Assembly (NCBI RefSeq): GCF_000003815.2
Contig: NC_049984.1
Location: 8,078,197 to 8,142,196, forward strand
Source of the DNA: Branchiostoma floridae
Taxonomy: Eukaryota; Chordata; Leptocardii; Amphioxiformes; Branchiostomatidae
Direction of reading: 5' to 3'
DNA length: 64,000 bases
Notes under the pieces: model-generated
Told to the model about the DNA's origin: nothing
The model's database searches: none
What the model saw: only the letters and a program-made list of their open reading frames with translations
Made by a program: the position numbers and the translations under genes
Shown here: one piece after another, positions 1 to 33,242 of the stretch
How positions within the stretch are numbered: position 1 is the stretch's first letter
Layout: every line of letters starts with the position of its first letter

Positions 1-1578
1 TAAAGAGATTATCTTTTGAAAAATGGCAGTACAATACAGCATTTCAAGCAATATACAAACATTTAGACATCTTTCATACACAGCAGCAACTTTCTCTAAG
101 AATGCCTGTGATGAAAAAAAAAAAGCTAGCACATTGTAAGAATACCTGGTGCTAACTTTTTCCACGCCAAGCCCCGAGCACTTTACCCCCCTTGGTTAAA
201 CACACCCTTTGTGAATGTTCAGTTGGTCCATCCCCCAGCCCCAAGGCCAGGAAGTCAGTGTTTAAAGGTTGTCATGTGAGGTCAATAGGAAGATGTTCCT
301 TGTCATCTCAGGAGAATAGGGGGATAAGGACACTTAATGGAGGTGTGAGCTGGGTAGGAACCCTGGACTGTGCAATGTAATGAGATGTATCAGCAACGCC
401 CCCTAGCAAAGCACGCCGCCATCTCAGTACTGCAGCCACATGTTGAGCACCCAACTTTAGAAGAAAGACTACAATATGGACCTGAGCCTCTGCCGTCTTG
501 TAATCCAAAAGATAAGGTGATATTCTGGTTACATGGTGGAAAACCGATGTCAGATGTCTATCAACGGCAGTTTCCAATCAAACCTAGCATTTGTTATCAG
601 CGGCGGTAATTCTGCAGGTGTGTGACCCAATTGTGAGTATCTCCAGGTGATTAGGTGCTACTATGATAGCCCTATCCTGTACTGCCCCACACTCTTTGGA
701 AGGAGCTTACCGCAAATCCTTCACAGCTGAAGGCTAAGATTGAGTGAGTCACGAAAAAAGGAACTACGGAACAGAACATATGTATTATTAGGGGTGTGAG
801 AGAAAGAAAATCGATGTTAAAGTAATCGTAAAAAATAAATTTCTCAAAAGACCCATATAAATTCCCTTGGCAAGTCCCTATCATCTAAAAATGATATCAC
901 CACCAACAGAATTATAACTTTTAACTTGACATTTCATATTTCATATGTGGTTTCTACATAGGTCTCCCACCACAGTTCAGACATGTCTCTCTGGGTGGCA
1001 ACTGGGAAATTACTGGACAACAATGCGACAGACACGGCCGACTAACTTTATATCCCCCGTTTGAATAACCTAAAAGAGGGATAGCGCCTCTCATGAATTT
1101 CAGGGTGCCGGGATAAGCCAAGTAAAGCTGCCAATGTTTTATACACAAAAGTTACTGTGTGATATGTTTCCGTTGCTTTGTAAAGTAGAATGTGGCACTA
1201 ATTTGGACACTTTTTAACTGCAGAAAGAAAACTTCACTAGAAAGCCAATTTTTTTCACTATTAAAGACATGTAGGTATAAAAACATTACGAGCAACCTGT
1301 AACATTACTATCCAGTCTAGATTGATAGAAAAACTTTCATAGTAAAAATACATCAAATTTAGGCAATCAAATACATTGTATATCTATTTAGACTTAAATG
1401 TTCATCAGATTAGAATGAGGTAATCACATGATGGAACAATGAAATATAGAAACTACACGTTGCAAGCCTACTTATTCAGTATCTATTGAGATCTACCACA
1501 TTTGTGAAAGGATTGACACAATGGGTGACTATCAGTATCACCTTTTCAAGATGTCAACCCATATACAAGACCATAAAG

Positions 1579-1690
1579 TTTGAACAAGGAGGTTATAAGT
1601 TGTTGCCATACATTGTATCATGTACAATTGTCGTGCAATAAAGTTCTTCTTCTATAAAAGCACGGCACTGTATAACCTCCTTGGTTTGAA
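1579..1690. mobile_element. Short inverted-repeat element, AAGGAGGTTA family
   Basis: TTTGAACAAGGAGGTTATA and TATAACCTCCTTGGTTTGAA form an almost perfect inverted repeat around a ~75-bp centre. A relative sits at 11510-11590. Confidence 0.7.
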
Positions 1691-2514
1691 TCATTTATAC
1701 CCAGAACCCCACTCTTTTCTATAAGTGTGGTGGGATTTTTAACATGTTTGAGGTATAGCTCTCCTGAAACACAGGACCTCCAGCATTACTACTACCTTGC
1801 CAGCTTGAACAAGTTTGCAGTAGTTGGAGGGAGGGCAACCTTAAAAAGTTCCCACCCCTCTCATTAACAAAAGTGATCCAGTGGGGTTATTGCATTGTTA
1901 TGTTAATGAGAATCTCATCAAAATGCATGAGAAGTGCCGCAGGTGTAGCAAGGGGGACTAGAAAGGAAGGGGCAGGGGCTTTACATGGAAATGAAGAGTT
2001 TGTGGCCTGATACCTAAACAATGGTTTGGGTGTTAGCAAGGTTCGAAAGAAACAATGGCGGGGATAGACCTATCAATTCAATACGTGTCTTTAAGTTTTC
2101 AAACACAGCCAGATGTTGAGTCATCACTGCAAGCAAAAAGGAAGACTTTGCACAGATATCAGAGGGCAGTTTGCTTCACTTCTTCACTCTCTCTCAGTTT
2201 CAACAAGTCAAGTTTTTAAGACATTTGGGCTACACCAATCAGAGTTCTTGAATTCTTATTCTTATTCTAAAGAAATAAAACAAAACCATGAACATGTCTT
2301 TCAACTGTACAATGCAGAAACAGGTTAGTAGTGGATTATCATCTGATTATGCATCATACTTCATAAGCCAAATTCATACCAAAACAATACTGCCTTTGTT
2401 CAAGGTCTTTTCTTTATTCCAGTGTTCAAAGAAAAATTTTGAGGATCAACGTTCAAATCCCATGAATCCTGAGTGCTTCGACCGACAATATCGGGCTGGC
2501 GAAGCGTCACGTTT

Positions 2515-2528
2515 GTTGCCATGGCAAC
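2515..2528. promoter_or_regulatory. Perfect RFX X-box palindrome
   Basis: GTTGCCATGGCAAC is a perfect 14-bp palindrome matching the X-box consensus bound by RFX factors. Function here is inferred. Confidence 0.5.
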
Positions 2529-3554
2529 CGAGCTGCCCTGGAAGTGGGGGTTCTTGTTGTTTTTGTGCTGCTAATGAGGGATAATGGTTTCAGGTATGTG
2601 GTGGGGAGATACCATCTAACAAGGGTTACAAGTCAAACAGGTGGAAACATAAACATGTAAGGAATTATGTGCTCTGACAAAATGCCCCCACTCCAAGGTC
2701 TTTCCTTTGATATCTTAACCCTAACCTGTCAGACCATCAATGCAAGTACAACTTGCTTGGATAGATTTCTTAAACCCTGATGTTTGCTTAGGATGCAGAC
2801 GTGTGGTTGTTACATGTAAAGTTGATCCATTGTGCAGTAATTACATGAAACTCCTCAGTATGGGGAAATATTGTATGAGGCTGTCCTATATAACAACATC
2901 TTCCAAATTGATTTTCCATATCATTATAAAAGTTGGCCTTACATGGTAGTTGTAACAGGGGAAAAAAAGGTTAATCACAGCAAGGAAAAAATTATGTAAA
3001 CATAGAAGTCGAAATATACATTAAGCCTCTACCCAATACAGACTAGGGCAAAAAATGCATTTAAAATTTCACTAGTCCATTTCACTGATTTTCTTGGTAC
3101 TTCTTCTACAGTAGATATTTTTGTTTGTTTCGTATAACAGGTAAACAATTTTTTTTATAAGTCATTGTGGGTTTAAAAGCATGATAGCAAGTTAAACTGT
3201 CTCTTTTGAAAGGTTAAATTGTTACTGTGTGTAAGTGACTTCATTTTCATATGGTGAGAAACACATGTACAGTAAGTTCCTTTAGTTTTGTTCTTATTTT
3301 CTGGGAGGAGGAAGAAAGTTCGACAATCTATAGTATAAAGCCACCTGGATATGACACACAACTGCTGCAGGTGCATCCTTGGATGTGCGGAGATTTTCCA
3401 GGATCATGCCACAGACATGCACGTGTACAATAGTGTGTCCATGAAGAACAATACAGCAGCAGGGACCACCCGGTAACACCGCACAGTCTCAGCTCTTAGT
3501 TCCACCAGTGGTACTGATCCTACAGCTGCCTCCTCCTGCCTCACCTTTCATGTA

Positions 3555-3898
3555 CAGGGCTCGAAATACCACCTGCATATGCATGTTAGTGCAGGTAAAA
3601 TTGGAGCTGTGCAGGTAGTTCTGATGTCTGCCTGCACCTAACCTGCACTGGTCCATGTACACTGGGTTTTATGTTATATGTCCTATGATGTAGGTGTATA
3701 TGGATTGTTATTAGCTGCATTGACTGTTACCACCTATAAAGTATAAAAGAAAAAATAGCAATGGTTCCTGAACAATTTCAGTATGATCCATACTTCCCAA
3801 ATTCAGAGTGGGGCAGGTAAGATTTGTCTGGTGCAGGTAATTTTTAATGTTACCTGCACAAGTGCAGGTATGCAAAAAAAAAAGTATTTCGAGCCCTG
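3555..3898. mobile_element. Inverted-repeat element, CAGGGCTCGAAATAC family
   Basis: The ends CAGGGCTCGAAATAC and GTATTTCGAGCCCTG are perfect inverted 15-mers. The interior is rich in TGCAGGTA motifs on both strands. It is 344 bp, non-coding and MITE-like. I could not find a convincing target duplication. Confidence 0.75.
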
Positions 3899-5282
3899 AT
3901 GCACATCAACTCATCTATGCTAGCCCCTAGGAAAAGGCACTTTACACCTGACTCAGGTGAAAAGTAATCCCTAGCTTCAGTTAGGGATGTCCTCTTGATG
4001 GAACACGAAGCCTGAGGAAAATCACAATGTATTTACATTAGCATGATTCAATATTAAGAATAGACCATTTCCAAGGACAACAGGCAATTTAACTGCCCAT
4101 TTGTCACTAAGCCTCGTGAGGGTGGTAACCCTTGTTGTTATCGATATTGTGTATATAGACAGGAAGTGGACTTCTCTTCAAAACTTGTGAAGAAGATAAT
4201 AGACTATTTCCAAGGACAACATGCAAAATCGCCTAGAAAGAAGATCTCCTCTGGGGACCGATAAAATCTAGAAAGGTGGTCATCATAGACAGATGCTTCA
4301 TGCATGTGTCAACGTGAAAAAGTATTCAAGGGAAATGAATTTTGGGTTGTTTAAGGTCATACCAAACATAAAAGTACAAACCTTGGTTCGGTTTTGATAT
4401 TTTTCTCAGATAAAATCTGTTGAGCTCATATAGTCGACCTCCACGAAGGATGTTACCACTGAAGGTCAAATGTGTAATCTGTTCTTCAGTCCCCTAACAT
4501 GTGGAAGTGTGGTCAAGGTCAGTGGAATAGAGGGAGTAAAGTCCTATAAGAGGTAATAATTGAGAGAATGAATCCTCCCTCTCAGGCCATAAAGCCTTGA
4601 GTGAGCCACGAACATGTGGTCCAACACCAGGGACTTTGTCAGGGATTAAATCTTCATTTGGATGGCTGAAAGGTTCAAGTTGGCTCAATCAAATGGCTGA
4701 GTTGGATACTACAATGAGAATTTTGGCCCAGTTGATGATTAACCTCAATGAGAAATACAAAAAAAAAATGGAAAAAGATTTGTAAAGAAAATAGCAAAAA
4801 TTGACTGATCCATACGGATGAAGAAGAAGTTGAATATATGGCTATGAGCAGTTTGCCATCTTCAAATGAAAAACAAAAGACATACAGAGCAAAAAGTTCT
4901 GTTTTATCTTAACAAAACAAATTACTGCAAATAAAAACCTGTATTTTTCTGTGTCAACAGCTTGTGTGGTAAAGTGTTTTTCTAATATTTCACCATTTTT
5001 TTTCATTCATTCAATGCACCCCCATATAAAATCTCTCCTTAATCTAGTCTCATGATTAAGAAATGTTGACTCAACTGGTTGAGGATAAGCACAATGCCAA
5101 AGCAGGTATACTGAGTAGTCAACTTATCCAAGCTGCCATTCTGTGAACCAATTTGATTGTTCCAACCCTCTGACACACGGGTCAAGCCAACTTTCAAACT
5201 CCATCAAGCTGAGAGGATCAGCCACACACAAACTGCACAATGGCACAATTACTCCACATGCAAGACAACCCCTTTGACTTTA

Positions 5283-5680
5283 GGGAGGGTCTGCATGCTT
5301 GTTTCCGCAAGCCTTAGCAAGCTATCTTAATTCACCGTTGATTATAGCCCAAGGTCGGTAACTTATTCCTGTAACATAGTTGGTGGTTTTAATTCTACCT
5401 AGCCCATTATTTCTCATCCTGTATTCATTGTTAAGCATTGATGACAAATTGTTCATATCATGTGGTCGAATGCCAAGTTGCGCCTAAATTTTCAATGTTC
5501 ACAGCCTAGTCTTGCCAGACAGTGGAACTGCCCGACAAACTTGTTGTCAAAAACCGTCATGCAAGAACAATTCAATTTACCATTAAACGCTGACAGCACT
5601 CCTGAACTTACCATGAAATGTTTAACCTACCGAATTTACTGTTCAGCATCGCCAGGATCCCCCCATACAGACCCTCATTA
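5283..5680. repeat. Element bounded by AGGGTCTGCATG-type inverted ends
   Basis: Starts AGGGAGGGTCTGCATGC and ends CCATACAGACCCTC. Inner landmarks (TTTCCGCAAGCCTTAG..TTCACCGTTGATTATAG) recur at 27838-27900 and 11090-11150, and the right end recurs at 49600-49672. Confidence 0.45.
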
Positions 5681-6110
5681 AGTACATCTTTAATTGAGAC
5701 AAATCTCCTGCATGTGCAGGTGTGCAGAGGGTAGCAGGGATACAACATCTAATCCTGCGCTCAAACCTGGGTCAATTTACCAATTACCCAGGAGCAGCAG
5801 GGGCTCTATAAATTCACTTTCCTGTCCTTAAATCAGTGCTGTTATGTTGTCTTTAAAAGTTTGATTGAAATTTGTGAGTCAATTAAGACTGGGGAGGGGC
5901 TGTCCTCAATCACCTGGGTAAGACTGATGTTTACATTATTAACCTAGAAGTGTTAGAGCCCAAGAGATCCCCCTTGTCCTATGCATTTAGTTGGACTTTA
6001 AACTTTTTCCTTGCTGCCTAAGCCAATGGAGGATTGGTAGCCACATGGCTACTTCAGTGAGGTGTAGGTAGTGAAGCTAGTGCAATGAAACTTTGTTTGA
6101 CAATTTCATA

Positions 6111-6267
6111 CAGTAGAAGCCGTTTCATTGCACCCCTCATTTGCCAGCATATTTGGTGCAATAATGCGAAGTCAGCCAGCTGGACTGCACTGGTTTGGGA
6201 TTGTGGCATTCCGTGCAATTAACAGAAGTGTGCCTCAATTATTTGTGTAATTAACTGGCTTCTACTG
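6111..6267. mobile_element. Pogo/Tc1-like MITE with TA target duplication
   Basis: The 157-bp element begins CAGTAGAAGCC and ends GGCTTCTACTG, flanked by TA on both sides (6109-6110, 6268-6269). CAGT termini and a TA duplication fit pogo/Tigger-type elements. No coding capacity. Confidence 0.75.
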
Positions 6268-7814
6268 TATCTACATAGTAGCAGTAAATGTTGAGTCTTT
6301 CTTACTGTTCATCTCTTCATTGATCACTGCCTGCGCCAATCCTTCCTTTCTTTATGCTTTCGTGTCTTATAACTTGAACACATGGTTCTTCACTCAATCA
6401 AAGAAAGCTAGTCCATCTTGTCGAGTTTAATAAGTCCTGAGTACATGATACAGCAGGTGCCCCAGGGTGTTGATATCCTGGTGTTTTCTGTCAGGTTTGA
6501 TTCTGCCTCACAAGCTAAGCCTGCCAGACGGAATGAGATTTACACTTTTAGCCTAACCAAGCCTTCACTTTTAACCTTTAGAAAGTTACAGATGACAGTT
6601 GTCAGGGCGTGAGGCGTGTGAGCAATGTTAGTTTAATTAAAATAATATGGGGAGGACAAAGCTGACAATGTAATTGTATATCTAGAGGTACTCTCCAAGC
6701 AGAGGTTGATGGGGAAAATCATGACCTTTTTAGTATATGCCGTCTTTTTCTGTTAGCTGACGGGAAAAGACGGCACGGAGAAAAAGGTGTGAGTGTCTTT
6801 TGATTTTAAATTCTACTTTTGCATCTTGAATCATATTTCAATTGTGAAATCAAGGGTCACACAAATCCTCTTTTGGTTGCTGTGTCAGCGATTGCCATCT
6901 AGTGGAAAGGGGGCTTACTAGATTTTAACTTTCAATTTACAAATTGGAGATTTTGATGAACCAAAGACAGGAATTTGTCAAATTTGCTAAAAATTGAAAG
7001 AGCTATCTAAGATTATAGCTGTTCAATATCACATAACTGTGAACATTGCTGGTGCCGTACAAAAGGGAATTATCTATAAAAAAATGGATTTTTGAATATG
7101 TAAGCTCATTTTCAAAGCAATATATTTTATTTTGAGCTTTGGATTGACTGCAGATCTAGAGCAGATTCTCTCCATCTTTGAATGTCAGTCCCACTCAGTA
7201 TTTTGATAACTTTTTTGGGGGGTGGGGGTGGCAGCAAGGGTCAAAGGCATGAAATCATCTTTATCTGATAAAATTAAGGTTTTTGTCGCTCCACAGGGAG
7301 GTGATGGGAGTGAAATTTCTGTCCCTCCCACCTAGCAAAGTTCGGAGGGATGTGTCCTAGAGACAGTCCTGCTGTAATGCTACCCCCTGCTGTTTCTTAT
7401 TTGATGGTTTACAAATAAAACCCCAGTCCCCCTGGAGGACCACACAGGTGCAAAGACTACAAATTACTGATGAACACCAGACTTGACCTCTCCCTGGTCC
7501 TGCCCTCCCCCCTCCCTGGGGTTGGCTTTGTTTTCACGCTGGGTGCAAACCTTCTGAGGGAATCCCCACCGATCCATTGCAGGTGGGCAGAAGACCAGAG
7601 GCTCTGATCACATACAGATCTGCATTTGTCAACTGTAGTAAAGAGAAGTGCTCTGCCAGAAGAAATGAAACATCAAACATACCAAATTGTTTGGTACTCA
7701 TCACTTTCTAGATGAAGATGGTAGAGGATAAACACGAGATGTCTTCTTCTTTTCGATGATAACATCCTTTTAATAAGTATCAACATGTTCTTCTTTGTAA
7801 TTAAATTTGCCAAA

Positions 7815-8000
7815 AAGGTTATGTTTTTAAGGTTGCCTGTCTGTCTGAGAAGTCAAGGCTGGATCTTTATGATATTCAGTGTGCTGGTAGGTGTTTGCAA
7901 AATGGACTATGGGCCACTGGTCCATTCCATTGTACTTCAGCAGAATTTCTTGTTTTGATATCTCATGCTATGGACATGCTTTGGTCATGATTCACGGTGA
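7815..8000 (+). repeat. Interspersed repeat R1 copy
   Basis: Carries AAAGGTTATGTTTTTAAGGT, a GATATTCAGTGTGCTGGTAG-type segment, ACTTCAGCAGAATTTCTTGT and TTTTGATATCTCATGC, the ordered landmarks of a family seen eight times in the window. Confidence 0.6.
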
Positions 8001-8716
8001 ATAGCCCTTGGACTCCCGAAATAATAGGTTTGGGCCCCCTGGCAGCCTTATTGAACCTGCACATGAAGCAAAGCCTGGACTAACCTGCTGTCAAAACCCC
8101 CATATTCACAGTAAGGGGTTATCAACAAAACCAACTGTCATTACCATAAATTCATCACTAACACTGAAACAAGTATACAGTGAAACTGGAATGAAATTAA
8201 ATATGCTTCTAAAAATGCTTGAATTTGCGACTAAAAGAAAGGGGAGCAAAAGTGATCTCGACTCAGTGTTAAGCTCACAGAATACCTACATGGGCAAGAG
8301 CTTTCGGAGGCTTTGAATTACCAAACTTTCCTGTCGGCATGACCCCCCCCCCCTTCCACTCATTAGTATTGGGACAGTACATGTTGAAAATTCAATGACA
8401 GAAACAACATATTTTCCTGCCTAGCTGATGAGAAAGACAGGTCTGGATTCCAGGTTAATCCAACTGAAATGAGATCTCAGGACTCAGGCTTCCTCCTCCA
8501 GGTGTGACCTACTAACACCACTGAGCTGCAATATTCAAACCAATGAAAGGTATTCTGACACATATCAGAGATGTCAAAACTTGGGAGGGATTTTGTTTCA
8601 TTCAAACATGATGATCTGGCTCAGAGATGGTCAACATGCTTCAACTTGAGAAATCACAAGTGTCAGTTTGACCGAGAATAAACTTAAGACTTATCCGTCA
8701 GTCTATCCATCCATTT

Positions 8717-8899
8717 ATTTGTGGAGAGTTGTTGGACCTAAACAAAGGTGACCACCTGCAAGGGTGATGCTTTTTCCTCATGTGTTTATTTCAGCATCAT
8801 GATAGGTGACAAAAAGGCACTTAAGACAGACTTCATTGTCATATGATAATATGAACACCATAGATGAGCACTGATATGGTGAGCAAACAAGTGGTTGTC
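8717..8899. repeat. Copy 1 of a ~180-bp direct duplication
   Basis: TTGTGGAGAGTTGTTGGACC through GAGCAAACAAGTGGTTGTC. Near-identical to 10886-11055 with a few small indels. Confidence 0.85.
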
Positions 8900-9069
8900 C
8901 ATCCATCCATCCATTTGTTCACTCACTTGTTCTTTCATCTTCTTCGTGAAAAATATGTAACTAAACATTATACTGATCAATGCAAAATTACTTTGTAATT
9001 ATTCACCTTGTTATATCATTATGGCCAGTAGGTACCAATCTGATTAATGAGGCTGTTGTTATGCGCTTG

Positions 9070-9199
9070 AGGCACCTCTAGTCTGGCATCCAACCGTACT
9101 ATATCCCAAAGAGATATACAATGTATTACTGGAACTGTACTGTATCCCAAAGAGATTCGGGAGCTATAGTACGGCTGGATAACAGGCTAAGGCACCTCC
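9070..9199. mobile_element. Imperfect inverted-repeat element (MITE-like)
   Basis: AGGCACCTCTAG..CAACCGTACTATA at the left faces TATAGTACGGCTGG..AGGCTAAGGCACCT at the right, with an internal ATCCCAAAGAGAT duplication. Confidence 0.55.
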
Positions 9200-9644
9200 T
9201 CATCTCGAAATGCTTGTGTTTTGTGACATGATATTGGTGTCAAGGCATCTTCCTTTATTGACTAACCATCTCGAAGCACTTTTTTCTGACTGACAGCGTA
9301 ACAGAATCCTGCACGACTATCCGAGTTCTTCTTCCATCTATCTGCTGGTCCAATCAGAATGCCTGACACTTCCAACCCAAGGAACAAGCCTGGTGCTTGT
9401 TTGTACAGCTCAGTGGAAGCTATCTAACCCTGTGGACAAATAAATGTGTGCTAGCAGGTCCGTGTTGTTACAGACACTTGAGATATAGGCCTGTTGATGC
9501 CAATTAGAGGCTAGACATACAAATAGGGGAACTGTAAGGGGGTTGGATGGCCTTCTCTCCTCGCCTCTCCACTCCTACCTACATGGTGGTCGTCTGCCGG
9601 AGAGCTGAAAATTGAGCAATATTGTCTCATCTTTCAGACCATCC

Positions 9645-9775
9645 TAAGGACTGTAACCCTTTCTGAGAGCATGCATGTTGGGTGAGCAACACAGAATCAA
9701 ACTCATGGCTTCTAGTTCCAGAGGCAGGGCTGCTAACCACCAGACTACTCAATGCTACTTTGTACCTTTGGTACT
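9645..9775 (-). mobile_element. tRNA-derived SINE-like copy, minus strand
   Basis: The minus strand reads GTCTGGTGGTTAGCAGCCCT followed by GAGTTTGATTCTGTGTTGCT, an A-box-like and degenerate B-box-like pair about 35 bp apart. A similar fragment is at 57850-57905. Confidence 0.5.
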
Positions 9776-10885
9776 CGAATGTCGCATAAAGAATTTCAAC
9801 ATTTGCATTACGACTCACGAGTACCCCATATTTGAATGACTTATTCCAAATTATGACTTATTACAAATCAGAAAATATCAAACTAAAGAACTGGATACAT
9901 AATAGATTCCTAGCACATTCTTAAATATAGCAAGCATTGCATCACCATACACTATCTTAAGTCATCAATGTCATCAACTGTATGCTGATAAAGATTCAGC
10001 CCTGAATCATCCATCAGTGACACTAAGGAAGCACCTGTGGACCTTATCCTGATCAGTGCCTGGTGATGGGGAGGGGCGGTATTTACAGTGTTTACATCCA
10101 GCAGCTACCACTTTCCTGGTCTGGGCTGGGACAAGATAAACAGGAGGAATTTCCCATGGAGAGGAACATCTGGGACTGCTGCATGTCCCTCATGGGCATG
10201 AGAAACATTCTATATCACATTTACCACATGGGGAAAGATCTACTGGATGGAAGCAAAGACAGATGAAGAGAGATACTAGCAGAAGTATATGGGATGAAAA
10301 AGAAGTAAAGATAGACATTAATCTTATCATCAAGAGTTGCATTATAGAGACTTGATCTATGCAAATGTGCATTAATAATCAACTCATAGTCAATTATAGA
10401 TATAACATATTATTTTCTATCATAGAAACCTTCTCTGTGCATAATCAGAAAAAATGTACTGAAACATTTTCTACCTTTTTGGTCCATTAATGAATGAAGA
10501 CCTTTGTTGCACATTTTTACCAAACTGGACTAAGTACAAGTCACAACAAGACAAATGTTGAAGAGATACAAAATGAAACTATCCTTGGATGAATTCAATG
10601 CTCATGGAATGAAACCAAAGTAGATCTTATCTAGATTAAAGGAAAGTATCTTCTCACAAACAACAGCAAACTCTCCAACCTCCACCTGTCCGTCATCATG
10701 CCCTGGTGCTGATAAGGAGGGGCCTGGTCAATGTTTACATACAAATCACCACTTTTCAACAAAACTGACAGGCAAATCTAAATATTGACAAGCTTCATTT
10801 GTCTCCAATGAGGAGAGGAGTCCCTCAGGACTTCTGGGGAAACACTTGAAGTGAAAGCCGCTGGTGGGAAATCTTCAGGACATTT

Positions 10886-11055
10886 GTTTGTGGAGAGTTG
10901 ATGGACCTAAACAAAGGTGACCACCTGCAAGAGTGATGCTTTCTCCACATGTGCTTATTTCAGCATCATGATAGGTGACAAGGCACTAGACAGATGTCAT
11001 TGCCATATGAACACCATAGATGGACACTAATATGGTGAGCAAACAAGTGGTTGTC
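10886..11055. repeat. Copy 2 of the ~180-bp direct duplication
   Basis: TTGTGGAGAGTTGATGGACC through GAGCAAACAAGTGGTTGTC, 2.17 kb from copy 1, same orientation. Confidence 0.85.
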
Positions 11056-11509
11056 TCCTGCAATATCTATCATTGGATGTAAGAAGGTTTGAATGCTTTT
11101 TTCTGTGAGGCGTAGATTTAATTGTAATTTACTGTTAATCATAGATGACCCGCGTTTAGTCTCTAATAGTATGAACTTTCGAATTGCCTAGGACTAGGAA
11201 TGACCAAAGCTTTGTTGACGACAGTCTTTTCTAGGAGATGTCACCAGCAAGAGTCATCAGTGATAGAGTGGACATGTGTGTGAAATCTCATCACAGTGAG
11301 TCACCACTTCTCCTCATATTAACAGTGGGACATGGAACATAAACATCAAACCACAACCATATGACTAGAGTCTTGTTAGGATGGCTTTTTCCTACAAGTG
11401 CACAAGAGACCACCAACTAAGAAAGAGTGGGCTATACCATCATATCTTTCACAGCTGGGATTTTTGGTGACACCTCGTTGGTGGATCATCACATGTATGT
11501 ATTCTCACA

Positions 11510-11590
11510 GTATAATCAAGGAGGTTAAAATAACCCTTAATGCCTAATGCTTGATGTTGAATGATGTTAAAATAACCTCCTTCGTATAAT
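11510..11590. mobile_element. Short inverted-repeat element, AAGGAGGTTA family
   Basis: AAGGAGGTTAAAATAAC (11518) and GTTAAAATAACCTCCTT (to 11582) are a perfect 17-bp inverted repeat. Same family as 1579-1690. Confidence 0.7.
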
Positions 11591-11672
11591 ACAGTAGAAA
11601 TGAGAAAACTATTAAAAGAAGAACATTATAAGTTGACAATGCATCATTATGTTTATTGGGCAAGAGAAACAG

Positions 11673-12025
11673 AAGGTGGCAAGATGGTTTTGTGGTTAGG
11701 GTTGTTAACTTGGAATCTAAAGGTTCTTGGTTCGTATCTAAGCCTAGCAGGCCCAATTTCCTCACTTGACTTAGGTGAAAATGATTACATAGTTGCTGTT
11801 AAGGAGTCCTCTCGAATAGGAAGTAAAGCTGTAGATCCTATCTTTGAGGAAAGTTACACCTTGTCTGAGCATCTTAAAGATCCAACCACACTTACCAAAA
11901 AGAGAAGGGGTCCATCATGTGATGTGAGTGGATCAAACCTTACTGTCCGGTCTTATGCAACTTGCACCTACCATTAAAAAAAAACTGGCATATCTTTAAC
12001 GTGGATTACCAGTTATGCAAAGCAA
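11673..12025 (+). mobile_element. tRNA-derived SINE copy
   Basis: GTGGTTAGGGTTGTTAACTT resembles an A-box region and GGTTCGTATC a B box. The 3' part (TGGATCAAACCTTACTGTCC, then TACCAGTTATGCAAAGCAAA) is shared with copies at 22976-23100 and 50524-50830. It ends about 30 bp from GMDS exon 10. Confidence 0.6.
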
Positions 12026-12051
12026 AATAAGACAAACAAAAAGGAACTCAC

Positions 12052-32694
<20,643 letters not shown>

Positions 32695-33242
32695 GTTGGC
32701 TCTGTGGATGGAACCATTCAAAACACAGGGGGTTTCGTTCTGCTATTCTTTTAGCCTCAACAGCAAATTCAGGATTCAATTTTTCATCTGGCATTTGCCA
32801 TGAGTTTTGTTAGCATTTTATTTCGTATTGTCTTCTAATAGCTGCCATATCTTAGAAATGGCTATATATTTGCACACATAACCTATTAGTATATGTAAAA
32901 TTTATGTATTTGCATACTCGGGACAACTTAAAGAGCTGTTACTGCCTTTGGAGCAGTCAACATTTGAGACATTTCTGTTTTGGAAACAGATGTATTCTGC
33001 TTCCTATCGTCACCAGATAGCCAAAGTTTTTCTAAATTAATTATAAAAAGGCTATATATACACAAATATGATTAGCATATATTTATGTAACCTCATTTAC
33101 ATACTCGGGTCAAAGTAGCTACCGCCATCTTGTTAGAGCAGACGACATTTCCGTGTTTTAAACAGTTCTCCCTATCTCCCTCCATTATCGATAGAGTTCA
33201 AACGCAGCACCCTCGAAGAAAGCAAGATATCAAGACCAAAAC
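32695..33242. promoter_or_regulatory. Divergent GMDS/TANGO2 promoter region and 5' UTRs
   Basis: This is the 548 bp between two start codons on opposite strands. It must hold both 5' UTRs and probably a shared bidirectional promoter. No TATA box is convincing. It contains a diverged tandem duplication (about 32861-32960 and 33051-33150, both with GCTATATAT, CATACTCGGG and a following GAGCAG..ACATTT block). Confidence 0.6.
32861..33150. repeat. Diverged tandem duplication in the divergent promoter
   Basis: Two blocks about 190 bp apart share GCTATATAT, then an AT-rich stretch, CATACTCGGG, and GAGCAG...ACATTT..TTTT. Identity is partial with small indels, suggesting an old duplication or two copies of the same element. 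Confidence 0.5.

Larger units (their letters stand above)
1..12051. other. GMDS intron or 3' flank, no exon recognised
   Basis: Downstream of the last GMDS exon seen. I searched for the expected C-terminal GMDS exon and any other conserved exon and found none. Recognisable content: inverted-repeat elements, SINE-like and R1 repeats, the 8717/10886 duplication, an X-box at 2515, and three GGGGAGGGGC/TGTTTACAT motif pairs. The rest is AT-rich sequence without detectable features. Confidence 0.6.

Noticed and set aside
230-270. Possible terminal GMDS exon (complement contains GACTTCCTGG, like DFL)
   Set aside because: Following codons do not match GD..KAK..L.WKP, and no acceptor fits.
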